From Marinitoga aeolica (lineage in GTDB: Bacteria > Thermotogota > Thermotogae > Petrotogales > Petrotogaceae), in the NCBI RefSeq assembly GCF_029910535.1, contig NZ_CP069362.1, positions 2,108,001-2,172,000 of the forward strand: DNA of 64,000 bases, given 5' to 3'. Each line of letters starts with the position of its first letter. Within the stretch, counting starts at the first letter, position 1. Below, piece after piece: positions 6,877 to 15,171 of this stretch. Below the pieces are notes generated by a model. The model was not told where the DNA came from. It worked only from the letters and a program-made list of their open reading frames with translations, and did not search any database. A program made the position numbers and the translations under genes.

Positions 6877-8853
6877 TTAATTATCCAAATTAAAAAAATC
6901 ATGATGTCTATCAAGTTCAATGATTTTTCCGTTGATTCTAATATAGTCTATAAAATCTTTGAATAATGGATATTTTGATATAGTAGCAATATCTCCAATA
7001 ATTATTAACTTACTTTTAGCTCTTGTAATTGCTACATTTAACCTTCTTTCGTCAGTTAGAAATCCAATTAATCCTTCTTCATTACTTCTTGTTAAAGAAA
7101 ATATGATTACTTCTTTTTCTTTTCCTTGAAATCCATCTACAGTATTTATGATTCCATCTATCTGTTCTTTTAAAAATTTTACCTGATCTTTATAAGGTGA
7201 AATAATACCAAAATCAATATTTCTTTCATTTAAAATTTTTGAGAGTTCAATAACGATTTTAGCTTCTAAAGGATTGTGTTTAGATGTAGAACCTTTTTTA
7301 ATTATTTCAAATTTTTCTGGAATCATGGAAGTATCAACAAAAACAATAGGTGTTTCGGTTAATATTTTATTATATGGGTATGGTATGTCTTTTGTATCTA
7401 TTTTCAGAATCCTGTTTTTAACCTTTTTATCGCTTTTCAAAATGCCATAATAGAATTTTTTATTAGAAAATTGCATGATTTTGTCATTCATTCTATATTG
7501 TATGGTCAAAATAGAAGAATTTTCAGGATATTTATTAATCAACTTTTCGAATAATGTTTTTGATAAAATCTTTTCAGCTTTAGGATTTAAAATAGTAGGA
7601 GGCAATTGTTTATGATCCCCACCCATAATGATTTTTTCACCATGAACTATAGGGATGTAACATGAAGGTTCAGTAGCCTGAGAACCTTCATCTATAACAA
7701 CAGTATCAAATCTTATTTTTTCTAATTCTTCTATTCCAGCAGAACCATTTGTACTAACTACAACATCACTTTCTGTTAAAACCTTTTTTATTAAATCATC
7801 TTCCATTTTTCTTGCGTTATCAAATAATTTTTGCACTTCTTTATTTAATTTAAGCCAATTATACATTAATTTCATATCTTCAGGAAATATACCTCTTGTA
7901 CCTCGATCCTTTAAAGCGTATTTTTCTATTTGTTCATCTGTTAATCCACGTCTAAATTGTGGCGTAGGCTTTTTATATTTATCTCTTTCTTCTGATAGCT
8001 TAATAGCTTTTTCTCTAATTTCGTCAATTTTATTATAATCTGAATGATTTTCAACTATATAATATAATGAATGATGTATTAATTGTTCATCAATTCTTGT
8101 AGGATGTCCCAATCTACATACTTTTAAGTCTTTGTATTTTACAAGATTGTATAATAAGTTGTCTGTAGCAGTATTAGAATCAGCTGTGGCTAATACTCTT
8201 TTTCCCATTTTAACTTCTTGAAGAATAATTTCAGTTAAAGTTCTGGTTTTTCCAGTGCCAGGTGGTCCGTGTATTAAGAAAACATCATCACTTCCAACAG
8301 CTTTTGAAACAGCTTCTTTTTGAGATGAATTTAAATTTTTGTCAAAAAAATCTAAATTTATTTGTTTAGGGAGTTTGGGTTTTTTATTACCTAAAATAAT
8401 GGACTTTAATATTTTTAATTTACCTTCTGCATAATGAAGTTTTAAAATAGATTCTTGCATGCGTTTGAAAGTAACTTCATTTAAATATAAATCAATTCTT
8501 ATATTTTTAGATTTTTGTACCCACATAGGTGGTTTATTAGAAAAAGCAACTATAATGTATTTATTTCCCACTTCTGTGACGGAACCTGTTAAATCGCTTT
8601 TTAAAGGATTACCTTTACTAACTAAAACTACGTCCCCAACACTAATATCTGTTTTAATGCTCTCTTTTCTCCCAAACTTGATTAAAAATAATCCTCCCAT
8701 TTCTTTTCCAATATATTTTCCACTTAAATTATTTATAGCTCGTCCTATTTTTTCTCTATTTTTACCATATTGCTTTATTTCATTTATCATTGCTCTAATT
8801 TCTGCCTCTTTTTCAAGCTCTATTGCATCGTATAATTCCTCTAAAAAACCCAT
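6877..8853 (-). CDS. SF1B helicase of the Upf1/IGHMBP2/Dna2 type
   Basis: A 658-residue nucleic-acid helicase. An N-terminal OB-like segment (about 50-110) is followed by the helicase core: Walker A GPPGTGKT at 196-203, motif Ia DSNTATDN, motif II VIDEGSQATEPS, motif III GGDHKQLPP, motif IV QYRMN, motif V DGFQGKEKEVIIFS and motif VI VAITRAKSKL. This arrangement is the Upf1-like SF1B class. It is transcribed divergently from an Fe-S nuclease gene of the Cas4/Dna2 kind, suggesting the two work together in DNA processing (inference). RNA substrates are equally possible for this class. Confidence 0.88.
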   Translation of the reverse strand: MGFLEELYDAIELEKEAEIRAMINEIKQYGKNREKIGRAINNLSGKYIGKEMGGLFLIKFGRKESIKTDISVGDVVLVSKGNPLKSDLTGSVTEVGNKYIIVAFSNKPPMWVQKSKNIRIDLYLNEVTFKRMQESILKLHYAEGKLKILKSIILGNKKPKLPKQINLDFFDKNLNSSQKEAVSKAVGSDDVFLIHGPPGTGKTRTLTEIILQEVKMGKRVLATADSNTATDNLLYNLVKYKDLKVCRLGHPTRIDEQLIHHSLYYIVENHSDYNKIDEIREKAIKLSEERDKYKKPTPQFRRGLTDEQIEKYALKDRGTRGIFPEDMKLMYNWLKLNKEVQKLFDNARKMEDDLIKKVLTESDVVVSTNGSAGIEELEKIRFDTVVIDEGSQATEPSCYIPIVHGEKIIMGGDHKQLPPTILNPKAEKILSKTLFEKLINKYPENSSILTIQYRMNDKIMQFSNKKFYYGILKSDKKVKNRILKIDTKDIPYPYNKILTETPIVFVDTSMIPEKFEIIKKGSTSKHNPLEAKIVIELSKILNERNIDFGIISPYKDQVKFLKEQIDGIINTVDGFQGKEKEVIIFSLTRSNEEGLIGFLTDERRLNVAITRAKSKLIIIGDIATISKYPLFKDFIDYIRINGKIIELDRHHDFFNLDN

Positions 8854-8876
8854 TTTCTCCCTCCTCTTTTCACTAT

Positions 8877-8920
8877 ATTATACTATATATATTGAATAAT
8901 TTAATTAAATTCTGTATAAT
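8877..8920. promoter_or_regulatory. Divergent promoters between helicase and nuclease genes
   Basis: Plus strand: -35 TTGAAT (8892-8897), a 17-nt spacer and -10 TATAAT (8915-8920), 17 nt before the nuclease start. Minus strand: TATAAT at 8877-8882, about 23 nt before the helicase start, with a GAGGAGG ribosome site. The two promoters are interleaved, so expression is probably linked. Confidence 0.65.
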
Positions 8921-8937
8921 CTTAATGAGGTGATAAT

Positions 8938-9873
8938 ATGACAGAATATCCAGAAAAATCATGGTCTTTTTCTAAGGATAAATTATTAACAAAATGTCCA
9001 AGAGCATATTATTATGCAAGATTTTTAATGTGGGGTGGATGGGACAAAAATGCACCTGAGAGAGTAAGAAAGGCATATAGATTGACAAAATTAACTACAA
9101 TTGAGCAATTTTTAGGTTCTATGATCCATGATTATATAGCTAATAACATAACAGCCTTAAAAACTCAGGACATACATACAGCATTAAATTACATTGGAAA
9201 AGAATTTAATAAAGCTGTAAAATCTTCGTATAAAATGAAGAAAGAATGGGAGCAAAATCCAAAAAATTATATAATGTTTTATTCTATTTATTATAAAAAT
9301 AGAAATTTATTTGAAGGTAATCTTGGAAAAGATATAAAAGAAAAAACAAAATTATTACTTCAGAATTATTATAATTCCAGAACATTAAAAGATATACAAA
9401 GTGGAATAAGAATAATAGAAATAGATAGAGAAAACAATTTCACATCATTTTTTGTAAATAATTATAAAATATATTCTATTGTAGATTTTATGTATGAAAA
9501 AAATGGAAATACATATATAGTCGATTGGAAAACAGGTAAAAGATCCAAAGATGATGAATTTCAATTAAAATTATATGCATTATATGCCTATAAAAATTAT
9601 AATATTGATTTAAACAATGTTTATTTAATTAACGAATATTTATATGAAGGAGATTTTGAAGAAAGAAAATATACAAAAGAAGAATTATTGGAAGTAGAGA
9701 ATTATATAAAAGAAAGAATAGAAATAATGGAATATTATTTAAAAGATAAAGAGAAAAATATTCCAAAAGAAGAGAAAACTTTTCCAGCTCGTCCTTCTAA
9801 ATATAATTGCAAATGGTGTAATTTTAAAGAAATTTGCCCGGAGTATAATGAAAATTTTATATCTCAAATTTAA
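8938..9873 (+). CDS. PD-(D/E)XK nuclease with Fe-S cysteine cluster (RecB/Cas4/Dna2-nuclease family)
   Basis: A 311-residue RecB-family nuclease. Active-site residues are H64 (SMIHDY), D183 (SIVDF) and D196-x-K198 (VDWKTGK). Four cysteines bracket the fold, C20 (TKCPRAYYY) and C291-x2-C294-x5-C300, the arrangement that holds a [4Fe-4S] cluster in AddB, Cas4 and Dna2. There are no cas genes or spacers in the window, so this is not a CRISPR Cas4. Its divergent neighbour is a Upf1/Dna2-like helicase. A strong GAGGTG site precedes the ATG. Confidence 0.87.
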   Translation: MTEYPEKSWSFSKDKLLTKCPRAYYYARFLMWGGWDKNAPERVRKAYRLTKLTTIEQFLGSMIHDYIANNITALKTQDIHTALNYIGKEFNKAVKSSYKMKKEWEQNPKNYIMFYSIYYKNRNLFEGNLGKDIKEKTKLLLQNYYNSRTLKDIQSGIRIIEIDRENNFTSFFVNNYKIYSIVDFMYEKNGNTYIVDWKTGKRSKDDEFQLKLYALYAYKNYNIDLNNVYLINEYLYEGDFEERKYTKEELLEVENYIKERIEIMEYYLKDKEKNIPKEEKTFPARPSKYNCKWCNFKEICPEYNENFISQI

Positions 9874-9899
9874 AATAGCCTTTTAATAGGCTATTTTTT
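9872..9899 (+). terminator. Terminator after nuclease gene
   Basis: AAAATAGCC and GGCTATTTT form a 9-bp stem with an 8-nt loop, followed by T residues. It begins at the stop codon of the nuclease gene. Confidence 0.85.
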
Positions 9900-9974
9900 A
9901 ATATTGCAAGAAAAAATCTGATAATTAAATATAATTCGCTTTAATAATGTTTAAAAAAACATAACTAAATTTTG

Positions 9975-10030
9975 TATAATATGTAAATTGTGTTATTCTT
10001 GTTTTAGAAAACGTTTTCGAAAACGTTTTC
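9975..10030 (+). promoter_or_regulatory. rbs promoter with two abutting LacI-type operators
   Basis: A TATAAT (9975-9980) is followed by two perfect 12-bp palindromes GAAAACGTTTTC at 10007-10018 and 10019-10030, touching end to end. The CG-centred palindrome is the classic LacI/RbsR/CcpA operator form. Both lie downstream of the start site and just before the rbsD ribosome site (GGAAGGAG), so they would act as roadblock operators. The LacI-family gene at 13803 is the likely ligand-sensing repressor. Confidence 0.8.
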
Positions 10031-10047
10031 TGGAAGGAGAGATATAA

Positions 10048-10428
10048 ATGAAGAAAACGGGAATTTTTAATTCAGAAATTTCTGCGGTAGTATCTTCTAT
10101 GGGACATACAGATAAATTAACAATTGTAGACATGGGATTTCCGATTCCTGAAAATATAAAAAGGATAGATTTAATTGTGGACGAAGGTCTTCCGTCTTTT
10201 GAAGATGTTGCAAAAACAATCTTGAAAGAATTACATATAGAAAAAATAATTATTGCAAAAGAATCAAGTGAAGAATTTATTGACTTAGTTAAATGTTTTT
10301 GTAAAAATATTGAATTTGTATCTCACGAAGAGCTTAAGAAAATATCTAATGAAAGTAAAGCAATTATTAGAACAGGAGAAAGGAAACCATATTTTAATGC
10401 CATTTTTGTTTCAGGAGTGATATTTTAA
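10048..10428 (+). CDS. rbsD: D-ribose pyranase
   Basis: RbsD interconverts pyranose and furanose forms of ribose. The 126-residue protein carries the family marks: an N-terminal MKKTGIFNSEISAVVSSMGHTD with the catalytic His, DMGFPIP, and the C-terminal IIRTGERKPYFNAIFVSGVIF. It is the first gene of rbsDACB; its stop overlaps the rbsA start (TAATG). Ribokinase (rbsK), often in such operons, is absent here. Confidence 0.95.
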   Translation: MKKTGIFNSEISAVVSSMGHTDKLTIVDMGFPIPENIKRIDLIVDEGLPSFEDVAKTILKELHIEKIIIAKESSEEFIDLVKCFCKNIEFVSHEELKKISNESKAIIRTGERKPYFNAIFVSGVIF

Positions 10429-11906
10429 TGTTATTAAAAGTAGAAAAATTAACAAAAAAATTTCCAGGTGTTTTAGCTTTAGATAAAGTGAACTTTGAGC
10501 TTGAAAGTGGAGAAGTTCACGCTTTGTTAGGAGAAAATGGTGCAGGTAAAAGTACTTTAATAAAAATTATTGGAGGCATTCATAAGGCAGATGAAGGAAA
10601 AATATATTATAAGGGAAAAGAAATAGCTTTTTCAAACCCTTCTGAAGCTATAAACAATGGTATAGCTACTATTCATCAAGAATTAAATTTATTTGAAGAT
10701 TTAACGGTGGCAGAAAATATATATGTAGGAAATATTAGAGGGAACCTGGTTAATAAGAGACAATTAATAAAAAAAGCCCAGGAGATTTTATCTAAAAATA
10801 AATTTAATATACGTTCAGATTCATTAGTAAAAGACTTAAATACCTCAGAAAAACAATTAGTAGCTATTGCAAAAGCATTATCATTAAAATCTAAAATAAT
10901 TATTATGGATGAACCTACCGCTTCTATAACAGAGCATGAAACGAAAAATTTATTTAAGATAGTAAAAGAATTAAAAAAGAAAGGGATAGGAATTATTTTT
11001 ATTTCGCATAGATTAGAAGAAGTATTTGAGATAGCTGATAAAGTAACAGTATTGAGAGATGGAAAATATATAGGGAGTGGAAATGTAAAAGATTTTACGC
11101 AGGAAGATTTAATAAATATGATGGTTGGAAGAAAAATAGAAGATATGTTTCCAAAATATAATGCTCCAGAAGATGAAATATTATTTTCCATAGAGAATTT
11201 AAAAATAGGAAAAATGGTAAAAAATGTTTCTTTTGAAGTGAAAAAGGGGGAAATTTTTGGAATAGCAGGGTTAGTTGGTTCAGGTAAATCTGAGATTCCT
11301 TTAGGAATTTATGGTTATATGCCAGCAAAATGGGATAATTTAATTGTAAATGATAAAAAAATCAAAAAAATAAAAAGGCCAGATGAGGCTTTAAAAAACG
11401 GAATAGCTTTAGTTCCTGAAGATAGAAAAAGTATGGGTTTAGTATTAGAATTAGATATTATGAAGAATATTGTTATTCAAAATACTGAATTAATAGAAAA
11501 AAAAGGGATTTTATTTTGGAATAAGGCAAAAAAAATAGCTAAAGAAGAAATAGAAAAATATTCAATAAAAGCAACTTCAATTAATCAAAAAACAGGAAAT
11601 CTTTCCGGAGGTAATCAACAGAAAGTTGTAATATCAAAGGTTTTAAAAAGAAATCCTAAAGTAGTTTTTTTAGTTGAACCTACAAGAGGTATTGATGTTG
11701 GAGCGAAGGTTGAAGTTTATAATATTATAAATAAATTAGCTAATGATGGGAATGGGGTTGTATTTATATCTTCAGAATTACCAGAAATCGTTAGTTTATG
11801 CGATAGAGTGTTAGTTATGCATAGAGGAATAAATATGGGAGTATTAGAAAATGAAGAAATAACTCAAGAAAATATATTAAAATTAGCTACTGGAGTTGAT
11901 ATTTGA
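10428..11906 (+). CDS. rbsA: Ribose ABC transporter ATP-binding protein
   Basis: This is the double-domain ATPase of a sugar importer. The N-terminal half has Walker A GENGAGKST (about 36-44) and Walker B IIIMDEPTAS. The C-terminal half has a degenerate Walker A (GLVGSGKSE), signature LSGGNQQK and VEPTRGIDVGAK, as usual for RbsA/MglA. The 492-residue length is normal. It sits between rbsD and rbsC with overlapping stop/start codons on both sides. RbsD and a RbsB-like binding protein support ribose as substrate. Confidence 0.93.
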   Translation: MLLKVEKLTKKFPGVLALDKVNFELESGEVHALLGENGAGKSTLIKIIGGIHKADEGKIYYKGKEIAFSNPSEAINNGIATIHQELNLFEDLTVAENIYVGNIRGNLVNKRQLIKKAQEILSKNKFNIRSDSLVKDLNTSEKQLVAIAKALSLKSKIIIMDEPTASITEHETKNLFKIVKELKKKGIGIIFISHRLEEVFEIADKVTVLRDGKYIGSGNVKDFTQEDLINMMVGRKIEDMFPKYNAPEDEILFSIENLKIGKMVKNVSFEVKKGEIFGIAGLVGSGKSEIPLGIYGYMPAKWDNLIVNDKKIKKIKRPDEALKNGIALVPEDRKSMGLVLELDIMKNIVIQNTELIEKKGILFWNKAKKIAKEEIEKYSIKATSINQKTGNLSGGNQQKVVISKVLKRNPKVVFLVEPTRGIDVGAKVEVYNIINKLANDGNGVVFISSELPEIVSLCDRVLVMHRGINMGVLENEEITQENILKLATGVDI

Positions 11907-12832
11907 TGAATAAAAATGTGATATTAAAGAAAATGAAAGAATATCCAGCAATTGTTGGTTTTATCGGGATTTCCATATTTTTTGCAATTTTAAGTGATCG
12001 TTTTTTTACATTTTCTAATATTATCAATGTTTTTAGACAGGTTTCGATACAGGCTATAATGGCATTTGGAATGACTATGGTTATTATTTCAGGTGGTATT
12101 GATTTATCAGTAGGTTCTATTTTTGCTTTATCAGCTGTTATTATGGCATCAATATTGAAAGGTGGTTCTGTGATTTTAGGTATTGTAGTTGCTCTTTTAA
12201 TTGGGGCATTAATGGGTTTTGCTAATGGATTTATTGTAGCAAAAGGGAGGATTCAACCTTTTATTGTCACCTTAGCCACAATGGCAATTGGAAGAAGTTT
12301 GACATTAGTATATACACAAGGAATGCCGATTACAGGATTACCATCATCATTTAGAATTATTGGTAGAGGAGATTTATTAGGAATACCTTATCCAATAATT
12401 ATAATGTTAGGAATGTTTATTTTAATATGGTTTATATTATCTAATACAAAATTGGGATTATATACCTATGCAATTGGTGGGAATGAGACAGCAGCAAAAC
12501 TTAGTGGAGTTAAGATTATAAAATATAAAATTATTATTTATATGATAAGTGGTGTTTTATCTGCAGTAAGTGCCATGTTATTAACAGCAAGACTTAATAG
12601 CGCGCAACCAACATTTGGTAGTGGATATGAATTAGATGCTATTGCAGCAGTAGTTTTAGGAGGAGCAAGTTTATCAGGAGGCCGAGGAAGTGTAATAGGA
12701 ACTATTTTTGGAGCTTTGATTATGGGTGTTATTAATAATGGTTTAAATTTATTGAATGTATCTCCCTTTTATCAGCAAGCCGTTAAAGGAGCTGTTATCC
12801 TTATAGCAGTATTGCTGGAAAGGGAAGACTAA
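11906..12832 (+). CDS. rbsC: Ribose ABC transporter permease
   Basis: This inner-membrane permease is a BPD_transp_2 family member with about eight or more hydrophobic segments. Family motifs include GGIDLSVGS, GFANGFIVAKGRIQPFI and the EAA-like loop GGNETAAKLSGV. The ATG at 11906 overlaps the rbsA stop as TGATG; a TTG one codon earlier is less likely. It is 14 nt from rbsB. Confidence 0.93.
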   Translation: MNKNVILKKMKEYPAIVGFIGISIFFAILSDRFFTFSNIINVFRQVSIQAIMAFGMTMVIISGGIDLSVGSIFALSAVIMASILKGGSVILGIVVALLIGALMGFANGFIVAKGRIQPFIVTLATMAIGRSLTLVYTQGMPITGLPSSFRIIGRGDLLGIPYPIIIMLGMFILIWFILSNTKLGLYTYAIGGNETAAKLSGVKIIKYKIIIYMISGVLSAVSAMLLTARLNSAQPTFGSGYELDAIAAVVLGGASLSGGRGSVIGTIFGALIMGVINNGLNLLNVSPFYQQAVKGAVILIAVLLERED

Positions 12833-12846
12833 TAGGGGGTGTATTT

Positions 12847-13716
12847 ATGAAAAAGGCAGTATGGTTAGTAGTATTTATTATCATTTTATCTTTGTCTGCA
12901 TTTAGTATTAAAATTGGATTATCTTTATCAACCTTAAACAACCCATTTTTTGTAGAATTAAGAAATGGAGCTTTGCAAGAAGCAGTTAATGAGGGAGTAG
13001 ACATTGTTGTGGTTGATGCACAGGACAAACCATATAAGCAATTAAATGATATTGAAGATCTGATTCAACAAAAAGTAGACTTTATTATTGTTAATCCTAC
13101 AGACAGTGATGCGATTGTTACAGCTGTTGAAGAAGCAAATGATGCAGGAATACCTGTTATTACAGTAGATAGGGCAGCAAATGGTGGAAAAGTTGTACTA
13201 CATATTGCATCAGATAATGTTGCAGGTGGTGCAATGGCAGCAAAATATATTGCTCAATTATTAAATGGAAAAGGAAATGTAGTGGAATTAGTTGGAATAC
13301 CAGGTACATCAGCAGCAAGAGATAGAGGGAAGGGTTTTGAAACTGAGTTGAAAAAATATCCTGGATTAAAATTAATTGCAAAACAAACAGCAAACTTTAA
13401 CAGAGCAGAAGGATTATCGGTTATGGAAAACTTGTTACAGGCATATCCAAATATAGATGCTGTATTTGCTCAAAATGATGAAATGGCTTTAGGAGCTATT
13501 GAGGCAATAAAATCAGAAGGAAAATTAGGTAAAATAGTTGTTGTTGGTTTTGATGCAATACCTGATGCAGTAAATGCAGTTAAAAATGGTGAAATGGCTG
13601 CAACTGTAGCACAACAACCTAGTTTAATGGGAGAATTAGCTGTTAAAAAAGCTGTTGAGTACTTAGAAACACATACAATTTATATTCCAGTTGACTTAAA
13701 ACTTGTGGTAAAATAA
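12847..13716 (+). CDS. rbsB: Ribose ABC transporter substrate-binding protein
   Basis: A periplasmic sugar-binding protein of the RbsB type (peripla_BP_4). A signal peptide covers about residues 1-20 with no lipobox. The mature part has the ribose-binding signatures SLSTLNNPFF, NPTDSDAIV, TVDRAANGG, FNRAEGL, QNDEMALGA and GFDAIPDAV. The 289-residue length is normal. A GGGGGTG ribosome site precedes the start and a strong terminator follows. Confidence 0.94.
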   Translation: MKKAVWLVVFIIILSLSAFSIKIGLSLSTLNNPFFVELRNGALQEAVNEGVDIVVVDAQDKPYKQLNDIEDLIQQKVDFIIVNPTDSDAIVTAVEEANDAGIPVITVDRAANGGKVVLHIASDNVAGGAMAAKYIAQLLNGKGNVVELVGIPGTSAARDRGKGFETELKKYPGLKLIAKQTANFNRAEGLSVMENLLQAYPNIDAVFAQNDEMALGAIEAIKSEGKLGKIVVVGFDAIPDAVNAVKNGEMAATVAQQPSLMGELAVKKAVEYLETHTIYIPVDLKLVVK

Positions 13717-13724
13717 AATGATAT

Positions 13725-13752
13725 AAAAATGGGGGTGAATCCCCCATTTTTA
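13725..13752 (+). terminator. Terminator of rbsDACB
   Basis: AAAAATGGGGG / CCCCCATTTTT is an 11-bp perfect stem with loop TGAAT. It separates the transport operon from the regulator gene. Confidence 0.9.
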
Positions 13753-13802
13753 CTAAAACATTAATTTATACTGTTTATAGTATTAAAGAGGCGGGTGTAA
13801 GC

Positions 13803-14786
13803 ATGAAAAGAATTAGTATTAAAGATGTAGCAAAAGAAGCTAAAGTTTCCATTTCCACAGTGTCTAGAGTAATTAATAATAGTGCACCTGTAAATGAAGA
13901 ACTAAAAAATAGAGTTGAAGAAGCTATAAAAAAATTAAATTACAATCCTAGTACAATCGCTCAAAGTTTAAGAAAAGGAAAAACTAAAACAATAGGTTTT
14001 GTAATTCCTGATATAACCAATCCTTTTTTCCCGAATATAGTAAAGGGAGTTGAAGATTGTTTAAAAAAAGAAGGTTATACCCTTTTACTTAGTAATTCTG
14101 ATCAGGATTTTAAAATGGAAACAGAAATAATAAATACATTTATTTCTAAACATATAGATGGAATTATTTTTACAGGAACAGGGTTATATAATCCAGCATT
14201 GGAAAAATTAATAAAAAGGGGAATAAAAATAGTATTTTTAGATAGAATTTTAGAAGGGGTAAATGCGTCTTATGTTATAAGTGACAATCAAATAGGTATT
14301 TATACATTATTAGAATATTTATATGAAAGAGGAAATAGAAGTTTTTATTTTGTTAATGGTAATGAAAATACATTTAGCGCTAAAATAAGATATGAAACTT
14401 TCATCAATTATATGAAAAAGAAAAACATAAAAATATACAAACATATTTATACACGTTTCTCATATGAAGCGGGTTATGAATTTGGAAAAAATATAAGATC
14501 ATTACCAGATGTTATTATGGGAGGTAATGACCTAATTGCATATGGCATTATTGATTCTCTCCGTGAGAGAGGAATAAGAATTCCAGAAGAAGTTAGTGTA
14601 ACCGGTTTTGATGATTTGCTTTTCAGTAAACATTATAAACCTTCATTAACAACTATAAGACAACCAATTTATGAAATGGGATATAAAGCAGCTGAGTTAA
14701 TATTGAAAATAATTAATGGTAAACAAAAGAATGTTAAAGGAATTATTTTAAAACCAGAATTAATAATTAGAGAATCAACCAAATAA
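13803..14786 (+). CDS. LacI-family transcriptional repressor, probable ribose regulator (RbsR-like)
   Basis: A 327-residue LacI-type regulator. The helix-turn-helix and hinge lie at 1-60 (IKDVAKEAKVSISTVSRVIN, then LNYNPSTIAQSLRKGKT). The sugar-binding domain follows, with DITNPFF, SDNQIGIYT, VTGFDDLLFS and TTIRQPIYEMGYKAAE. Its position after the rbs operon and the LacI-type operators before rbsD point to ribose control. Its 3' end overlaps the convergent chorismate mutase gene by 12 bp. Confidence 0.9.
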   Translation: MKRISIKDVAKEAKVSISTVSRVINNSAPVNEELKNRVEEAIKKLNYNPSTIAQSLRKGKTKTIGFVIPDITNPFFPNIVKGVEDCLKKEGYTLLLSNSDQDFKMETEIINTFISKHIDGIIFTGTGLYNPALEKLIKRGIKIVFLDRILEGVNASYVISDNQIGIYTLLEYLYERGNRSFYFVNGNENTFSAKIRYETFINYMKKKNIKIYKHIYTRFSYEAGYEFGKNIRSLPDVIMGGNDLIAYGIIDSLRERGIRIPEEVSVTGFDDLLFSKHYKPSLTTIRQPIYEMGYKAAELILKIINGKQKNVKGIILKPELIIRESTK

Positions 14787-15116
14787 ATCATTTCTTAAAT
14801 TTTTTGCTTCATGTAAAAACACAAAGTTTTGTGTTTCGCTTTCACATAATATTAAAAACCTTATAATACCTTCTTTTGAATCTTCAAACATTGCTTCTTG
14901 AAATGTCATTAAAGGAACTTTATTTAAGTTAAAATTTTCTCTTATTGCAGTAATGGGATTATATGCAGTTATATCAGGAGTAACAGAACATAATATAGCA
15001 ATTATATTTTTTATATTATTATTTTCTATAATTTTGTTGTATAATTCTATAGAACGACTTATAATATGTTCTTTTTCATTTTTTTCTATTGATGTTGCAC
15101 CTCTAATTCCAATCAT
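14775..15116 (-). CDS. aroH: Monofunctional chorismate mutase, AroH type
   Basis: This enzyme converts chorismate to prephenate for Phe/Tyr synthesis. The 113-residue protein matches the trimeric AroH fold of Bacillus: GIRGATSIEKNE near the start (active-site Arg), the central SVTPDITAYNP block, VPLMTFQEA (Glu region), an Arg in GIIRFLIL and a C-terminal FLHEAKNLR. It is isolated from other aromatic genes. The start follows GAGGTG by 4 nt. The 3' end overlaps the lacI-type gene. Confidence 0.88.
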   Translation of the reverse strand: MIGIRGATSIEKNEKEHIISRSIELYNKIIENNNIKNIIAILCSVTPDITAYNPITAIRENFNLNKVPLMTFQEAMFEDSKEGIIRFLILCESETQNFVFLHEAKNLRNDLFG

Positions 15117-15171
15117 AATTCACCTCAAAATAATAGATATATACTTATATTATAACATAAGGAGGATTTTT

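Noticed and set aside
8938-9873. A CRISPR Cas4
   Set aside because: The nuclease has Cas4-like residues and Fe-S cysteines, but there are no repeats, spacers or other cas genes in the window.
14953-15171. Long N-terminal extension of the glycosyltransferase with hydrophobic segments
   Set aside because: It runs antisense through aroH and lacks a ribosome site. A strong AGGAGG precedes the ATG at 15172.
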